A stretch of 64,000 nucleotides of DNA, taken from contig UESW01003880.1 of assembly GCA_900491605.1 (NCBI GenBank), forward strand, positions 663,687 through 727,686, written 5' to 3'. Below are positions 1-12,789 of the stretch, in pieces. Within the stretch, counting starts at the first letter, position 1; each line of letters opens with the position of its first letter. Under the pieces are notes generated by a model that was not told the origin of the DNA, ran no database searches, and worked only from the letters and a program-made list of their open reading frames with translations. The DNA is from Calamus simplicifolius (taxonomy: Eukaryota; Streptophyta; Magnoliopsida; Arecales; Arecaceae). The position numbers were made by a program, and so were the translations under genes.

Positions 1-226
1 ATATATATATCTATCTATCTGTATGTCTATACATGTACATATATATGTATGTATATACATGTACCATATCTATGTATGTATATAACTGTACTATATATGT
101 ATTATATAATGTACATATATATGTATATATGTATTTCTATCTGTATGTATGTATATGTATGTATGTATGTATGTATGTTGTATATATGTCTGTATGTATG
201 TATGTATGTATAAATGAATTTTAATA
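1..226. repeat. ATGT/TATG microsatellite
   Basis: This stretch is almost entirely made of tetranucleotide steps of the ATGT/TATG type mixed with AT dinucleotides. The longest clean runs are near 144-176 and 192-210. The short open frames over it translate to Met-Tyr-Val repeats and are not genes. The left end is cut by the window edge. Confidence 0.9.
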
Positions 227-2641
227 TTGTCATCATAAATGAACTTTTGAAAGAAAAATGTTTGGTGAACTTACTTAGAGTCATTATCGCAATTAATTTT
301 AATATTAAACAAATTATAATTCATGTAATGCGTAGGATCAATCATTCGGCTTTCATCAAAGATGTAGGAGGGAAGAAGAAAATCAGTAAAAAGGAAAGTA
401 TTAGCTGCATGGCTAGGCTGATAGGGAAGAAAGAAAGAGAATGAAGCATACAAGAAGAAGAGGAAGAAATGAGAAGACTAAAGGAAGAAGACTTCGGGAT
501 GGAAGAAGAGAGAGATTGGGGATTGTTTATAGAGAAAGAGAAGATGGTTTTCCAAAAAAGTTAAAACATACATCTTTTTAACTTTCTTTTAATTAATATT
601 ATCATATAGCAAAAAAGGAGAAGAGAGAGATTGGGATTATTTATAGTAGAAGAGGAAAAAGCTTCCCAAGAAAGTTAAAATGTACATCTTTTTGACTTTC
701 TTTTAATTAATATTGCCATATAGCAAAATAAAATATTGTCATATGGTAAATGAAAACCTCATTAAATATTTACACTTATCAAGCTATGCATTCATTCTGT
801 GAAGACCCAATTTTTATATATATTATATAGATATTTTAGTATTATAACAATTATGATAGTCAATAATATTTTTGATAGGGTTTCCTATAATGGAATGATT
901 CTGCTATTACAATCTTGCGTTAAAAAGAGTTTGTAAGAATATTTTTTTATAAAAAAATTTTAAAAATAATTTGTTTTTAAAATTTCAGTTGTATTATGCT
1001 TTTAGGTCTGTCATCATGGCCTATGGCCAACCTGCAACAAGAAAAAAAAGAAAAGTCCAACTTCGATGGGTTTTCACTCCATTGGAGTTCACCCCTTTTG
1101 ACTCTTGGATTTATGATTTAAATCACAAGGCGGCCTGTTAACAATGTTATCTTATCAGAAGAATTTTAACAGATTAGCTTTTGTTATGATATGAAATGTA
1201 GTAGTAGTAATTGATGCAGTTGAGTAATAGATTGCCTAGCTTCTTTCACAATTTCTGCAGCCATAAAACATGACAGTGATTCAGTTTTTTAAGCCATAAG
1301 CCCATAAATTGGGAGTTATAGGATGACAAAAGTCAAATAAAGCCATGCCAAGTTCTCCTTTGAAAAGATCTGCTAATGGACTATGTTTTTGAGCAAAACA
1401 GTGGCAAGCCACCTCACAAATTTGTATACGTACCAACTCCTGTAAATTTCAAGTCATTTCATCTTCCCTTTGTTTTTTTTTTGATAAATAATTATGTTAT
1501 ATCAATTGTAGCATGAGGTTTCAATTGTTTTAGTTCAAGCTCCGCACACAATAGCTTATTGATACTAAAAGTTCACTGAAATTACTCAGCGTTGAAGACC
1601 TCCAATCCCTATTGGTGACAACTCCACTTGGAATCTTTAGATCCGCCGTCTTTGAAGAAACTATCAAATGGGTTAACTCAATTAGCAACCTAAAACCTTT
1701 TATATTTGGACTAAGTAGAGTCTATAGTTGGACCTCCAAACACATTATCTTTGAGAAAAACTATAAAATGGATTGATTTATGTATCAACCCAGAAGGTTT
1801 TTTATTTGAATTAAGATAACATAGGTGGGTAAATCATGTAATTTGAATGCTAAATGCATTGTCTTTGAGAAAACTATAGGATGAGGTTATTTGAATATTA
1901 ACTTAAAGTTTTTATATTTGAATTATGATAAAATGAGCAAGTAAAACTTATGGTTTGGATACTGAAAGCATCTTAACTTTGAAATATTGTTAAATTTGAC
2001 TGCCAACTCAAAAGTTTCTCTATTTAGATTACAATAAAAATGTCAATTAGGACCTATGCTCTGGACATCAAGTTTAATTTAATATCCTAATTTGGTAATT
2101 TGGGTCAACCAGTTGCGCATTGAGTCTAGATCAATGTATGGATTAAAACTAGTTGGTCAAATTCATGATATCTACAACAACAATTAAGGTCTAATTGATA
2201 TAAATTAGGTTAATTTAATTGGATTAAATTCAACACTCAAACTCAATTAATAGACCTCCTTAATATCAATTGAGTTAATATCAAGTCTTAGTCTTGCCCA
2301 ATGGATCCGATTACTAACAAGTCTAAGTATATTTGTTTGTCCAAAATATCAAAACTACAGACTTACTGGCAAGACTAATGACTAGGACTTAGACTTGACA
2401 TCAATTGAGTAGAAGTTTGAGGACTGAAAGTATATTTTAACTACATATAATCACTGACGCAGAAGAGTAGGACGGAAACAAGTTTTTCATTTGTTCTTGT
2501 CACTTGCTCCGTTTACTCAGCCGTGTGATGTCAACGTAAATCTTCCTAAAGATTTCCTGGACCTGTTGCATTTGTTTAGACAGGAAGCCTCCCTTTAGAT
2601 TTCTGCTCTACTTAATAAGAAAACTGATGGAACTGACATGA
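227..2641. other. AT-rich intergenic DNA, no gene seen
   Basis: The sequence is AT-rich with frequent stops in all frames. The only structure I could see is the 115-bp tandem duplication at 502-727, listed separately. No splice-consistent coding series or RNA gene was recognised. Confidence 0.6.
502..727. repeat. tandem duplication, period about 115 bp
   Basis: Two adjacent copies (about 502-616 and 617-727) share the order GAGAGAGATTGGG, TTTATAG, AAGTTAAAA, ACATCTTTTT, CTTTCTTTTAATTAATATT and CATATAGCAAAA. They differ by scattered substitutions and small indels, so the duplication is not very recent. No coding content. Confidence 0.8.
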
Positions 2642-2649
2642 CTTCAGAT
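2642..2649. repeat. target-site duplication of hAT-like MITE (left)
   Basis: The 8-mer CTTCAGAT lies directly before the left inverted terminus at 2650 and recurs exactly at 3056-3063 after the right terminus. An 8-bp duplication is the hallmark length for hAT-superfamily insertion. Confidence 0.75.
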
Positions 2650-3055
2650 CAAAATTGTTAATTTCATTTGTTGATCGAAACATTTCGTTTCGGTAGCTTA
2701 TCCGAAAAGATAAGCATACGTTTCGTTTCGAAAGATTTTTCGATTTTTTCGGCGCATTTCGGCATGTTTCGGCCGTTTCGACCATTTCGGGGATCAATTT
2801 ATGAATTATTAAACTTTTCAGAACCATTTTAATATATATATAATATCAAAAAAAATTCTAATTATCCTACCCACAGCTGTATCTCTTAAAAACTCAACTT
2901 TTTATTTTTATATTATTATTATTATTTATGAAGAATATGAATTATAAATAAATTATATATATATATTTCAAAACGAAGCATCGAAATGGTGATACCAAAA
3001 TATTTTGTTTCATAAGCTAAATCGAACATAATTCGAAACGAAATTAACAACTTTG
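2650..3055. mobile_element. non-autonomous hAT-like MITE
   Basis: This is a 406-bp element with no coding capacity. The left end reads CAAAATTGTTAATTTC and the reverse complement of the right end reads CAAAGTTGTTAATTTC, so the terminal inverted repeats match at 15 of 16 positions. Similarity continues inward through TTTCG-rich and TAGCTTAT segments, so it can fold on itself. It is flanked by the exact 8-bp repeat CTTCAGAT. The superfamily is assigned from duplication length and terminal inverted repeats only; no transposase is present. Confidence 0.75.
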
Positions 3056-3378
3056 CTTCAGATACCTTGTGATTCATTGGGTCGCATTTTTGGATGCAAT
3101 CGAGCTGTCGCTTGAGCCCCTACATGTAGCCATAATGAGTAGGGCCAAGTAATGAATAGGTGGACTATAAAGCATGTTAAGCTTCACAACTTTCACATTT
3201 TAATGCACAATAATGGAGAGTAATGTCTAGTGGTGGTCCATGATCTGCTGCAACAATGTCAGAAGGTACCATGAGCTTTCAGACAATGCAATCAGTGGGC
3301 ATGGCCTGCAACAATGCATTGACTTCAATAACAATATAGTAAATCATAACACCCTTGTTCACCAATAAAATAAGATTA

Positions 3379-4199
3379 GGGCCGCTTGGTATAATGCATG
3401 AGTCCAAATCAAATTTTATTAGGATCACATTCTTTTCACCTGTTTGATTCATATAAAAATTAAAATCGAAATCAGATTAATTCTTCTTGCTGCCATTTGG
3501 TCTGCCTGAACTTTAAAAACAGAATCAATCTAAATTTTTTATTTTATTTCTGAATTAAATTTAAAAAATTAATGATTTTTTAATCTTTTGATATATGATT
3601 TAATTTAATATTCATTTCATAAATAAAAAAACTTAAAAATTAATAAATAAAGAAAGGCCATAATATAATATAATATAATATAATAATATTTATATTATGA
3701 TTATGTAAGTAAAATAGAATTAAGTTCAAATCTAAGTACCCTTAAACGATGAAAAAAAGAAAAAAAGAGCATAGCGTTTCCATTTTAGAGTTTGATTGAA
3801 ACTTTATTTTAGTTTTTTTAATGTATAATTGCAGTGTATGCTCAGCAAGAAAATTATTTCTAAATTTTACAATCATCATTCATCTTTCGGCATTGTATTG
3901 TGATAAGAGGAGTTATGGAGTGGGAGAAAGAAGTGCCGTTGAATGAGAAGTCATGGAGTGGGAAAAGAAAATGATGTTGGGTGAGAAGAGGAGGCAAGCA
4001 ATGAGAATAGTTATGATGATTAGAATACAAATCATAATTTTGAGCGAGAGTTTAAATTTTTAATTTTTTTAAAAATATGATTCCGATTTCAAATGGAATG
4101 AGAATTAAGTTTTAATTTTGTTTAAATAAACAATTAGAATCAGAATTAATGATGCAGATTTTCATTCTGATATTTCATTTTTGTGAACCAAATAAGCCC
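3379..4199. mobile_element. putative Tourist/Harbinger-like non-autonomous DNA element
   Basis: The left end reads GGGCCGCTTGGTATA and the reverse complement of the right end reads GGGCTTATTTGGTTCA. These are imperfect inverted termini of the GGGC..TTTGGT kind common in plant PIF/Harbinger MITEs. Subterminal stretches rich in GAATCAGAAT-type motifs occur at both ends. A clear 3-bp TSD is not visible (TTA left, TAT right), so the superfamily is uncertain. At 821 bp it is long for a MITE. It contains a short TAATA microsatellite near 3660-3685. Confidence 0.5.
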
Positions 4200-5842
4200 T
4201 ATATATAGGTTAAGCCCCATTGGTACATTCAAATAAACCGACTAGAACATCTGAGAAAAAGGTTGATAAATTCAGCTTCTTTAATTCGACAATATCTAGA
4301 ACAAGAATTTAACTCCTTGAGCAATTAAACAAAGTTTTTGGTGGCAAGGAAAGTTCACTGCACTGATTAAATACTGCTTAAATACTCATTAGAAAATCGT
4401 TCCATGTCCAGCAACAAATTGACTAAGTCCTCTACATATGATTAGACCACTCCATGGGATCTAACTCATACTAAAATGCAATCCTTCAACCAGGCTTTCA
4501 ATGAAGAAAATGTTGCATCAAATCAATTTATTAACCACAAGGTATGTAGACAACATGTAAAATTAAACCATTGCACCATTTTGAAAGGGCATATAGTCAC
4601 TGTTGCAAAGAATCTCTTTTCAAGCTAAAAATTAAACTGCAAGGTCAATCATTGTGTATGCCTCCTAACCTTTCACTAGTTCTGATTACATCTTTGAAGA
4701 TAACGCTTTGCATATAATTTTTCCTCTTTGGTTTATGAAATTATGAAATTTTGCCCAACATGTTCATGATCCAACTTGAATATATGAACTAAGCAAACCA
4801 AATTCCATTTCCTATTATATGTACTTTAGTTTAAGAGCTTTTCTGAAAAGGCTATTGATGTTCTAACACTGGTAATGGCCAATCGCCTGGATTGGATTAG
4901 CAATCAACTAAAATTTTATGCAGTAGTACCTTCCATGACAAGATCTTTGACAAATTATACATATGGTAATTGTATTAATTTATTCACAAGTTATTTATTC
5001 TTTTGTCAGCACCCTAAATCATTTAAACAAATACTAAGTAAAGGGACAAGTTGTCAGACACATCAAAGACCAAGAACTATATGGTGAGAAATTTATTTTG
5101 TTGTGAGAATACCCAGAGTATGAACATGCTTACATTGCATATGGGAAGAAAGGCATAAAATTGTCTGGAGGCATGTTTTTCTGAAAAGATGCTTCTGGCC
5201 TCCCTATTACCCAATAAGCATCAATGGATGCCCCGCTTTAATGCAATGACCAAAGAAATCATAGATCATGCAATGTTCGAAATTACAATTGCCAACTTAC
5301 CAGAAGATATCAAAATAGAAAATGGCACAAGTGTGGAATGAACTTCATTGTTGTTACCTGATGTTATTGCCAGCTAACTTACTGAATTCATCCAAATTTA
5401 TTACAGAAAGATAAAATAACCTTGTCTGTTATCAAAACAGAATTTATATACACTAACCCATGGGGTGGTTACCTCGTACATACGACATACCATACAGCCC
5501 GCCCACCAATTACAAATGCTGCATGCATGTTTGAGCTTCAAGAACATCATGGGCTGGTAGACAGAAGTGAGCTAATTATCGACTTGATGTGCCTCCTGTA
5601 GAGTGAAAAAAAAAAAAAAACATTACAAGAGCTTTCTAATGCAAAAAAAGTTGGATATACAGTGAAATCTCTTTAATTTCTTCACCTGACAAGCAAAATT
5701 TGTACACTTCATGAATGATGTCTTGGAAAGGCTTGAAGCCCTCAATGAAATGGTTGGTTTTGGCAAATAGCCCAGAATTACTCGAATCCTTTGCACAGAT
5801 GTGTTACGTATATTTATAGACAAGCTTTGTATTGGGATATGG
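4200..5842. other. intergenic / 3' flank of the PPR gene
   Basis: AT-rich sequence with no supported gene. The last few hundred bases (5500-5842) lie downstream of the PPR stop codon on the minus strand and probably contain its 3' UTR. Short open frames at 4875-5087 and 5623-5850 have no recognisable domain. Confidence 0.5.
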
Positions 5843-7428
5843 TCAATCACTCACAAAGAACTCATGAATGACACCATCCACTTCAATTGTGCTACAACCT
5901 GGTTCCTTTTTAACTCCCTGCACCTTCATCATCTCCCTCATCTTCCTTGCATCATCCCATCTGCCCATCAACGCAAAAATATTTGACAATTGAATGTAAC
6001 AAGAGCTTTCAAAAGGACTCAACTCCAAGAGGTGCTTCGCTGCTACCTCTGCCAACTCAAAATCCCCATGTTTCCTACAAGCACTCAAAAGTGACCTCCA
6101 AAGCACTGCTGCATCCTTGACTGGTACCCTCCTTAACAGCTCCTCAGCCTCCTTCAAAAGCCCAGCACGACCAAGCAAATCAACCATACATCCATAGTGC
6201 TCTATCCCTGGTTCAATTCCATAAACCCGAGCCATATCAAAAATCCGGCAGCCTTCATCCAACAATCCCTCATGGCTACAAGCAGAGAGTACATTCACAA
6301 AAGTCACACCATTGGGCTCCAAACCATTTCTTGTTGAATCTCCTCAAAGAGCCTCAATGCATGCTCTCCAGAGCCATGGCTACTTAAACCATCTATCATT
6401 GCATTCCATGTACTAATATCCTTCTTAGAAGCATTACTAAACACCTGCAAAGCCTTCTCTATGTTTCCACATTTTGAATACATATCAACAAGTGCAGTTG
6501 CTAGAAACCCCTTGATCTCAATCCCATTCTTATCAATATAAGCTCGAATCCACTCGCCCTGTCCCAGAGCTCCAACTCGAGCACATGCTGCCAACACATT
6601 CACAAGCGTGCATTCATCTGGCCAAACATTATCACACTGCATCTCTTGAAAGAACCAAATCACTTCATCGAAACGCCCTGCATGGGCTAACCCCGTGATC
6701 ATGGCATTCCATGAGACAATGTCTCTGACAAGCATCCCATTGAAAAGTTCCCTAGCTTGGTCTACCAGCCCAAGATTCGAATAGCCCGAGATCATGAAGT
6801 TCCAAGTCTCCACATTTCTCTCAGGCATTTCATCGAACAACTTGCGTGCTAGATCAATAAAGCCGAGGTTTACAAAGGCGTTGACCATGGCATTCCAGGA
6901 GATTATATCTTTCTGAGGCATTCTATCAAACAGCTTGAATGCCTCATCTTTGAGTCCATTGATGGCGTATGCATGTAGTAGCGTGTTAAGGACGAAGATA
7001 TCGGATCCGAACCCGGTTTTGAGGATCCGGGCGTGGATCTGGAGGACTTCGGGAAGGGCGGGGAGAGCCGCGCATGCCTTGAGGACGAAGGGATAGGTGA
7101 ATTTATCGGGTCGGGTGGGGGAGTGAAGCATCCGATGGAAGATCTCGAGGGCGGACGCCGGGTCCGCGGCGCGATTGTGGGCCCGGATCATAGAGTTCCA
7201 GGCGAAGGAGGACGGGGTGGGGAGGCGGGCGAAGAGGGAGTCGGCGTAAGTGAGAGCTAGGGGATCCTCGGCGGCGACGGCGGAGGAGAGGAGTTGGGCA
7301 GCAGCGGTCGGGGAGCGGATGAGGCCGGTCTTGATCATGTGGGCGTGGGACTGGTGGACCTCGGAGAGGTTGGTGGCCATGCCCGTGAATGAAATGATGG
7401 AGGGAGGCAGGATAGAGGTGGCGGACAT
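5843..7428 (-). CDS. PLS-class pentatricopeptide repeat protein, E-type C-terminus, one frameshift
   Basis: Single-exon gene starting at ATG 7428-7426 and ending with TGA at 5845-5843, about 530 residues in two frames. PPR proteins of this class bind organellar transcripts, usually to guide RNA editing in mitochondria or plastids. Visible repeat signatures include FAWNSMIRAH, DIISWNAMVNAFVN, VETWNFMISGYSNLG, DIVSWNAMITGLAHAG and DISTWNAMIDGLSSHG. Typical L-motif text such as FTYPFVLKACAALPAL and ECTLVNVLAACARVGAL is present, then VTFVNVLSACSHEGLL and an E region (AAVLWRSLLSACRKHGD, CYIQLSNIFALMGRWDDA). It ends GCSTIEVDGVIHEF just into an E+ motif, with no DYW deaminase domain. The frame shifts near 6328-6330, at an AAA run, between RLFEEIQQE and NGVTFVNV: either a sequencing error or a recent pseudogene. 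Exact editing target unknown. The N-terminus has Ser/Ala-rich stretches that could suit organelle import, but this is not decisive. Confidence 0.9.
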
Positions 7429-7660
7429 AGCGGCAGGCGACGGCGGAGGACTGGATTCACGTCACGTGGTCTGGTGGACTGCGACAGCACGGCAGTGGCG
7501 GAGGACGGGAACCGATATGGCCATTGCATGGTTTTTTTCCGGCTTGTCCCGCATAGAAATTTCTGTGCGGACGTTAGGCTGCCGCCAGGGGTGGGTTCAA
7601 ATTGTATCCATGTTATTTCCATTGAAAAAAAAAAAGTACTTTTAATCATCAAACTTCTAC
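7429..7660 (-). promoter_or_regulatory. upstream region of the PPR gene
   Basis: This GC-rich stretch directly precedes the PPR start codon and probably holds the 5' UTR. I see no clear TATA box close to the start. Open frames on either strand here are composition effects of the GC-rich gene start. Confidence 0.35.
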
Positions 7661-10510
7661 TCAAAATTCATTTTGTTCTCAGACTTTTAATTATTAGTTC
7701 ATAATATTTTGAAAATATTACATTACATAAGTCTATTAAAATTTATTTTAAAAATATAATATTTTAAAAATATAAAAATTAAAATGTAACAATTAAAATT
7801 TAAGAATTAAAATAAATTTTGAATAAAAGCTTAAGCCAAAAGTATATTTAGCCTTAAAAAAGTTATCCATCTTCCCATTTGCCCCTCATGTGCTAATTCA
7901 TTGATGGAAGATATGATGTTGGCATGGCAAGGATGGAGCCGGAATTTTTCTACCAAAGGATTTGTTAATTTTAGCATAATTATACTTTTAATTAATTAAA
8001 AAAAAGCTCATTGAACCTATTATAATTTAAGGGAGCTATATATATTCTTTTTAAAAATTATGATAGTTGTGGATTCGTAATTCAGTCATTGGATGTTGTC
8101 TAATATCTTTAAACTACTTGTATATTAAAAATTATTTTTGTTTGGCAAGTAATTGGAGGAAGAGAAATATTTTTTTCAGATTTATTAGAATAAAGAAAAA
8201 AAAAAAGATTACATCTATACGAATAGGAAGAGAAAGAAAGGATTAACAGACAATGCCTTTATTATCATCAGCTAAAAATAGTTTTTTTAAAAATAGTAAT
8301 CATTAAAATGTCTCTAAAATATATTAAAAATCATATGATTTGATATTTCTATTTCATATATTAATAGTTAGAAAATAAATAATTTAAATAACATCGACTT
8401 TGAATATTTCTAGTATAGATTGGGGTCTTTAATTATACATACATACATACATATGATTTGAATATTTCTATTTCATATATTAAGTAGTTAGAAAATGAAT
8501 AATTTAAATAACATCAACTTTGAATATTTCTAGTTAGATTGGGGTCTTTAATTATACATACATACATACATGTATGTATGTATGCATGTATGTATATGTA
8601 TATGTATTGTTATGTGTAGCTTAGATACATACATCACATTTAATATCTTGGATTATCTATATAAAACCTTCATTATCCAACTTAAAAAAATATACTTCTT
8701 AGAGTTGCATTAAGCATAACTTAAATTTAATCTTAAATAATCATGAAGCACATATTGAAAAATAATTTAAGAAGCATTCATATTTTTGATTAACTTTTAT
8801 AAATTATGAATGCCTGACTAGAATGATGACTAATTTTTTATTTTTATATATATTGAATGATTTAAAAGTCATAAAACATAATAGGTCATGAGATTGTATA
8901 TAAGGCAAGATTTTTTTTTTTTTTTTTTTTTTTTTTGATCATGAATGAGCTTATGCTTGCCGTGGAGACTTACAAAAAGGATATAATAAATATAGTCAGC
9001 TATAACAAGTAAAATATGGAATTAAAAAAAATTAGTTTTCTTATTTATCTCAAAAGATATAATAAATAATTAATTTTATTGTAAAAATAATCAAGTGCAA
9101 AGAAAGAAAAAATATATATTATATAGTGGGGAGAGGGACAACATGAGAACATGCAAATTGTTGAAGCTGAAAAAATATATTTAAAAAATAACAAGTTTCG
9201 TTCGTAACATGGCATCAAAGTCGCAAAGACCAGAAAGAATATCCAAGCCCCTATCAATCCGCATAGGGAGTCCAGATTCATCATATCTATCAAAGACTCG
9301 ACGATCCTGCTTCTATGGCTCATCATTCAAAGACAGCAGATTTTGTACTGATATTTATGGAATAGCATATATTTAATTTTTTAAGGTTAACGATGCAGTA
9401 CCTAAAATATTAATTATATCGAAACATTCTTCATGGTGCAATGCCATCTCTACCAACAAATGTTAAACTAAGAGCTATTTGCTTTCTTTTGGCCCATCTC
9501 CCTCTCAATAATAATTAACATAAACTTTGGCATCGCTTATTTCATCATGGATTAATTAATGCATCTTTCTCGAAAAAAAGATTTGCAAGAAATGAATCCT
9601 TTTCATTTTTAGAGCATTATTGAGGACAAAATTGTTGAAAAAGATTTGGGATGAGAAAATTTTATTGTCTCAACAACATTAAAATTACCACAATTCAATC
9701 AATCTGGTTTCTCATTGTGCCTTCTAGCTAGATTCATAAGCTTGAAATGTCAGCTATGTGATGGTGTCAATGGATGTCTTAAGCTATGACATGTTCTTTG
9801 AAATTTAGGTGGAAACAAAAGAACTGGGTTCTCCATTGGATTTTTACTGAAAAGGTAATTTGGTAAGCAAAAGACTACCTACATCCCTGGAAGACAAGAA
9901 GAGTATTCCATATCCATGTTGAAAATAATTTAAAACCGCAATGACTGGAGGTGACTAGGATATTTCTCTAAGCTAGAAATGGATTTTCTAATAGAATATG
10001 CTGATATAACTTAGTTTGATGTAATCATACCATATTTTATCTATTTGATCATTAGGATAATGTGATATATAATCCTGGATTCATTCTAGAGAATTAAAGT
10101 TGACATTTCCTAGTTGAGCTTTTGAAGAATTTGAAGGGTTCATATCACTCATTGAGAGACACAAAATAAGAAGTGATTTCAGCTCTGGTAGATTCAATTC
10201 ATGGTGACTTTGGCTGGATAGATATTTGAAGCATCATGATTATGTATCAGTTTCATCCCTTTTTTGATCTCTCTTTTATAGAACATATCATTGGTTGATG
10301 ATTTAATCATTGGTAGATCTAAATTTCCAAGAACTAAAATTTTAGTGGGACAAAAATCATCTTAGCATCCTATTTAATATGATAATTTATATCTTACTTG
10401 AACTTAGAAAAGTCAGAAAATTAACAAATGCAAAAATTTACATAGCTCAGCAAGAATGAGGATTTAAATAATCAAAATCAAGGGAGGAAATTGAAATATT
10501 TTCAATCATA
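7661..10510. other. AT-rich intergenic DNA with simple repeats
   Basis: No gene recognised. It contains the tandem duplication at 8332-8570 and an ACAT/ATGT microsatellite at 8437-8605. A T-homopolymer of about 25 occurs at 8911-8936. The rest has stops in all frames. Confidence 0.6.
8332..8570. repeat. tandem duplication, period about 118 bp, ending in ACAT microsatellite
   Basis: Two copies (about 8332-8449 and 8450-8570) share CATATGATTTG, TATTTCTATTTCATATATTA, GAATAATTTAAATAACATC and TTGGGGTCTTTAATTATAC, each followed by an ACATACATACATAC tract. After copy 2 the microsatellite continues as TGTATGTATG and GTATATGTAT to about 8605. Unequal exchange or slippage between the microsatellite tracts would explain the duplication (inference). 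Confidence 0.8.
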
Positions 10511-10525
10511 CTTTTGATAGTCCAT
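10511..10525. repeat. target-site duplication of RTE LINE (left)
   Basis: CTTTTGATAGTCCAT at 10511-10525 is repeated exactly at 13844-13858 after the LINE tail. Long duplications of variable length are expected from target-primed reverse transcription. Confidence 0.85.
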
Positions 10526-11173
10526 ATTTTAAGGGATTTAACGGAGTTTTACGCTGGCTATCAGCTACCTAACGTAACCCTCCTTCTTTACCCTGGCTTA
10601 GACCAGCCATGACAGAGTTTAATATGCTTAGAATAGCAACTTGGGTGCGGTGATAGGTGAGCAAGGGTTCTTACACTACAGACGAGTGCGGATAAAGAAG
10701 TTAGTCCATGATAGCTAGCTTAAAATAGCAACTTGAAACATAGGAATACATAGGTAAAGCTATGAAGATAGTGGATACTATGATTAAAAGAAAAGTAAAT
10801 ATAATATGCTTACAAAAGACTAAATGTATAGGTAAAAGATCTAGAGAAATAGAGAATACATGATATAAATTATATTACATTGAAAAACATAAAAATAGAA
10901 AGGAATACGAATAATTATAGATAAAATTTTAAAGAATATATTGTTAAGGTAACTAAGAAAGGAGATTGGATTATATCATTAAAACTTATAATTGAGAATA
11001 ATATAATTAACATAATTAGTGCATATGCACCATAAGTAGGATTAGACCAACAAACTAAGATACAATTTTGGAAAGACATAAATGAAGTAATACAAGAAAT
11101 ACTACAAGAAGAAAAGATATATTGGGAAGAAGATTTTAATGGATATGTAGGTAAACAGACGGATGAATATAAA

Positions 11174-11506
11174 ATGGTACATGGAGGATATGGATTTAGA
11201 AATAGAAATGAAGCCAGCGTGAGCTTATTAGATTTTGCAATGGCGTATGATCTAACAATAGAAAACACTTGTTTCAAAAAGAAAGATGAACATTTAATAA
11301 CATTTAAAAGTGGATCTAATAAAAGTCAAATAGACTTTTTCTTAAATAGGAAGATAGATAAAATAACATGCAAAAATTGTAAAGTTATTCTAGGAGAAAG
11401 TTTAATTTCACAACATAGGATAAAGGTAACAGATATATCGATAAAAATGAAATATAAAGTAAAACGTAAAACTATTAATCCAAAAAAATTAAATAATAAA
11501 ATTTGA
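11174..11506 (+). pseudogene. RTE endonuclease C-terminal fragment
   Basis: The longest surviving open frame of the LINE (110 codons). It matches the end of an RTE endonuclease domain: GGYGFRNRNEASVSLLDFAM, a LTIENTCFKKKDEH stretch, ITFKSGSNKSQIDFFLNRK. The conserved Ser-Gln-Ile-Asp motif of the endonuclease active site is present. It is not an independent gene: the frame is closed upstream of 11174 and downstream of 11506, while homologous text continues in other frames on both sides. Confidence 0.85.
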
Positions 11507-12548
11507 AAGAAGAAAAACTAGAATTATTTAAAGAAAAGTTAGTAAGAGAAATGACTATGAATATAAATAGTGATCCCAATTTAATATAAAAAAGTAACTA
11601 AATGCATAAAAAATATAGCAAAAGAAGTTCTAGGAGAATCAAAAGGAGTAGGACTAGTAGGAAAGAAAACTTGGTGGTGGAATAAGAAAGTTCAAGCTGC
11701 CATCAAGCTTAAAAGGATAAACTATAAAATTTGGCAAGAGACTAGGAATGAAGAAAGTCTTAAAAAGTATAAGAATGTAAAGAAGAAGCTAAAATGTGAT
11801 AAGTAATACCAAACTTAAAGCCTATGATGATTATATAATATACTAGATACGAAAGAAGGTGAAAAGATAATATATAAACTAGCAAAACTAAGAGAAAAGA
11901 AAATAAAAGATTTTGATATATTAAATGTATTAAGGATGAAGATAAAAGAGTCTTAGTAAAAGAAGAAAAGATAAAAGAGCGATAAAAAAATTATTTTAAA
12001 AAATTATTAAATAAAAATAATTTAATAAATTTAAGGTAGAATGATGTGATAACCTAGGAGTAACAAATGAATATAAATTTTTTCATAGATTTAGCATGCT
12101 AAAGGTTAAAAAGGCTTTGAGTAAAATAAAAAATGCAAAGACATTAGGATCAGATGCGATCTCTATTAGATTTGGAAAGACTTAGGAGAAATTGGAATCA
12201 TATGGTTAACCAATTTATTTAATAGGATTGTAACAACTAAAAGAATGTCGGATGATTGAAGAAAAAGTATATTAATACCCATATACAAAAAAAAGAAGAT
12301 ATTTAAAATTATGCAATTATAAAGGGATTAAGTTAATGAGTCATACAATGAAATTATAGGAGAGAGTAATAGAAAATTGAAAAAGAGTTGAAACTTTGGT
12401 ATCAAATAATCAATTTAAATTTATACCTAAAAGATCGACCATGAAAGCTATTATTTATTAAGAAGATTGATGAAGAGATATAAAAAAAAGAAAAAGACCT
12501 TCATATGGTCTTTATTAATTTAGAGAAAGCATATGATAGAGTATCTAG

Positions 12549-12789
12549 TGGTTTGAACATATACAACGGAGACCTTTAGATACTCCAGTTAGAAAGAGTG
12601 ATCTTTTAATAATTCACGGTAAGGATAGAGGTAGAGATAGACCTAAACTAATGAACAAAAATAATTAAAAAATATATAACTATTTATAACTTAAATGTCG
12701 ACTTAGTCCTGAATAGAGCAGAGTGGAGGAAGCAATTCATGTAGCCAACCCTATGTAGTTGGAAATGGCTTAGATGAGTTGAGTTGAGT
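12549..12789 (+). mobile_element. 5'-truncated RTE copy nested inside the RTE LINE
   Basis: A 241-bp insertion interrupts the KAYDR motif of the host LINE. It corresponds to the last part of the same family (text like WFEHIQRRPLDTP, then GGTAAGGATAGAGGTAGAG, then TGTAGCCAACCCTATGTAG and a GAGTTGAGTTGA tail). It is bracketed by an 18-bp duplication (12531-12548 and 12790-12807) that matches at 16 of 18 positions. The host copy continues with YDRIPR after it. Confidence 0.85.

Noticed and set aside
5623..5850. Open frame just after the PPR stop, same strand, as a possible extra domain
   Set aside because: No DYW or E+ signature; more likely 3' UTR.
7033..7704. Plus-strand open frames over the start of the PPR gene
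   Set aside because: They are antisense shadows of the GC-rich PPR coding strand, without domain text.
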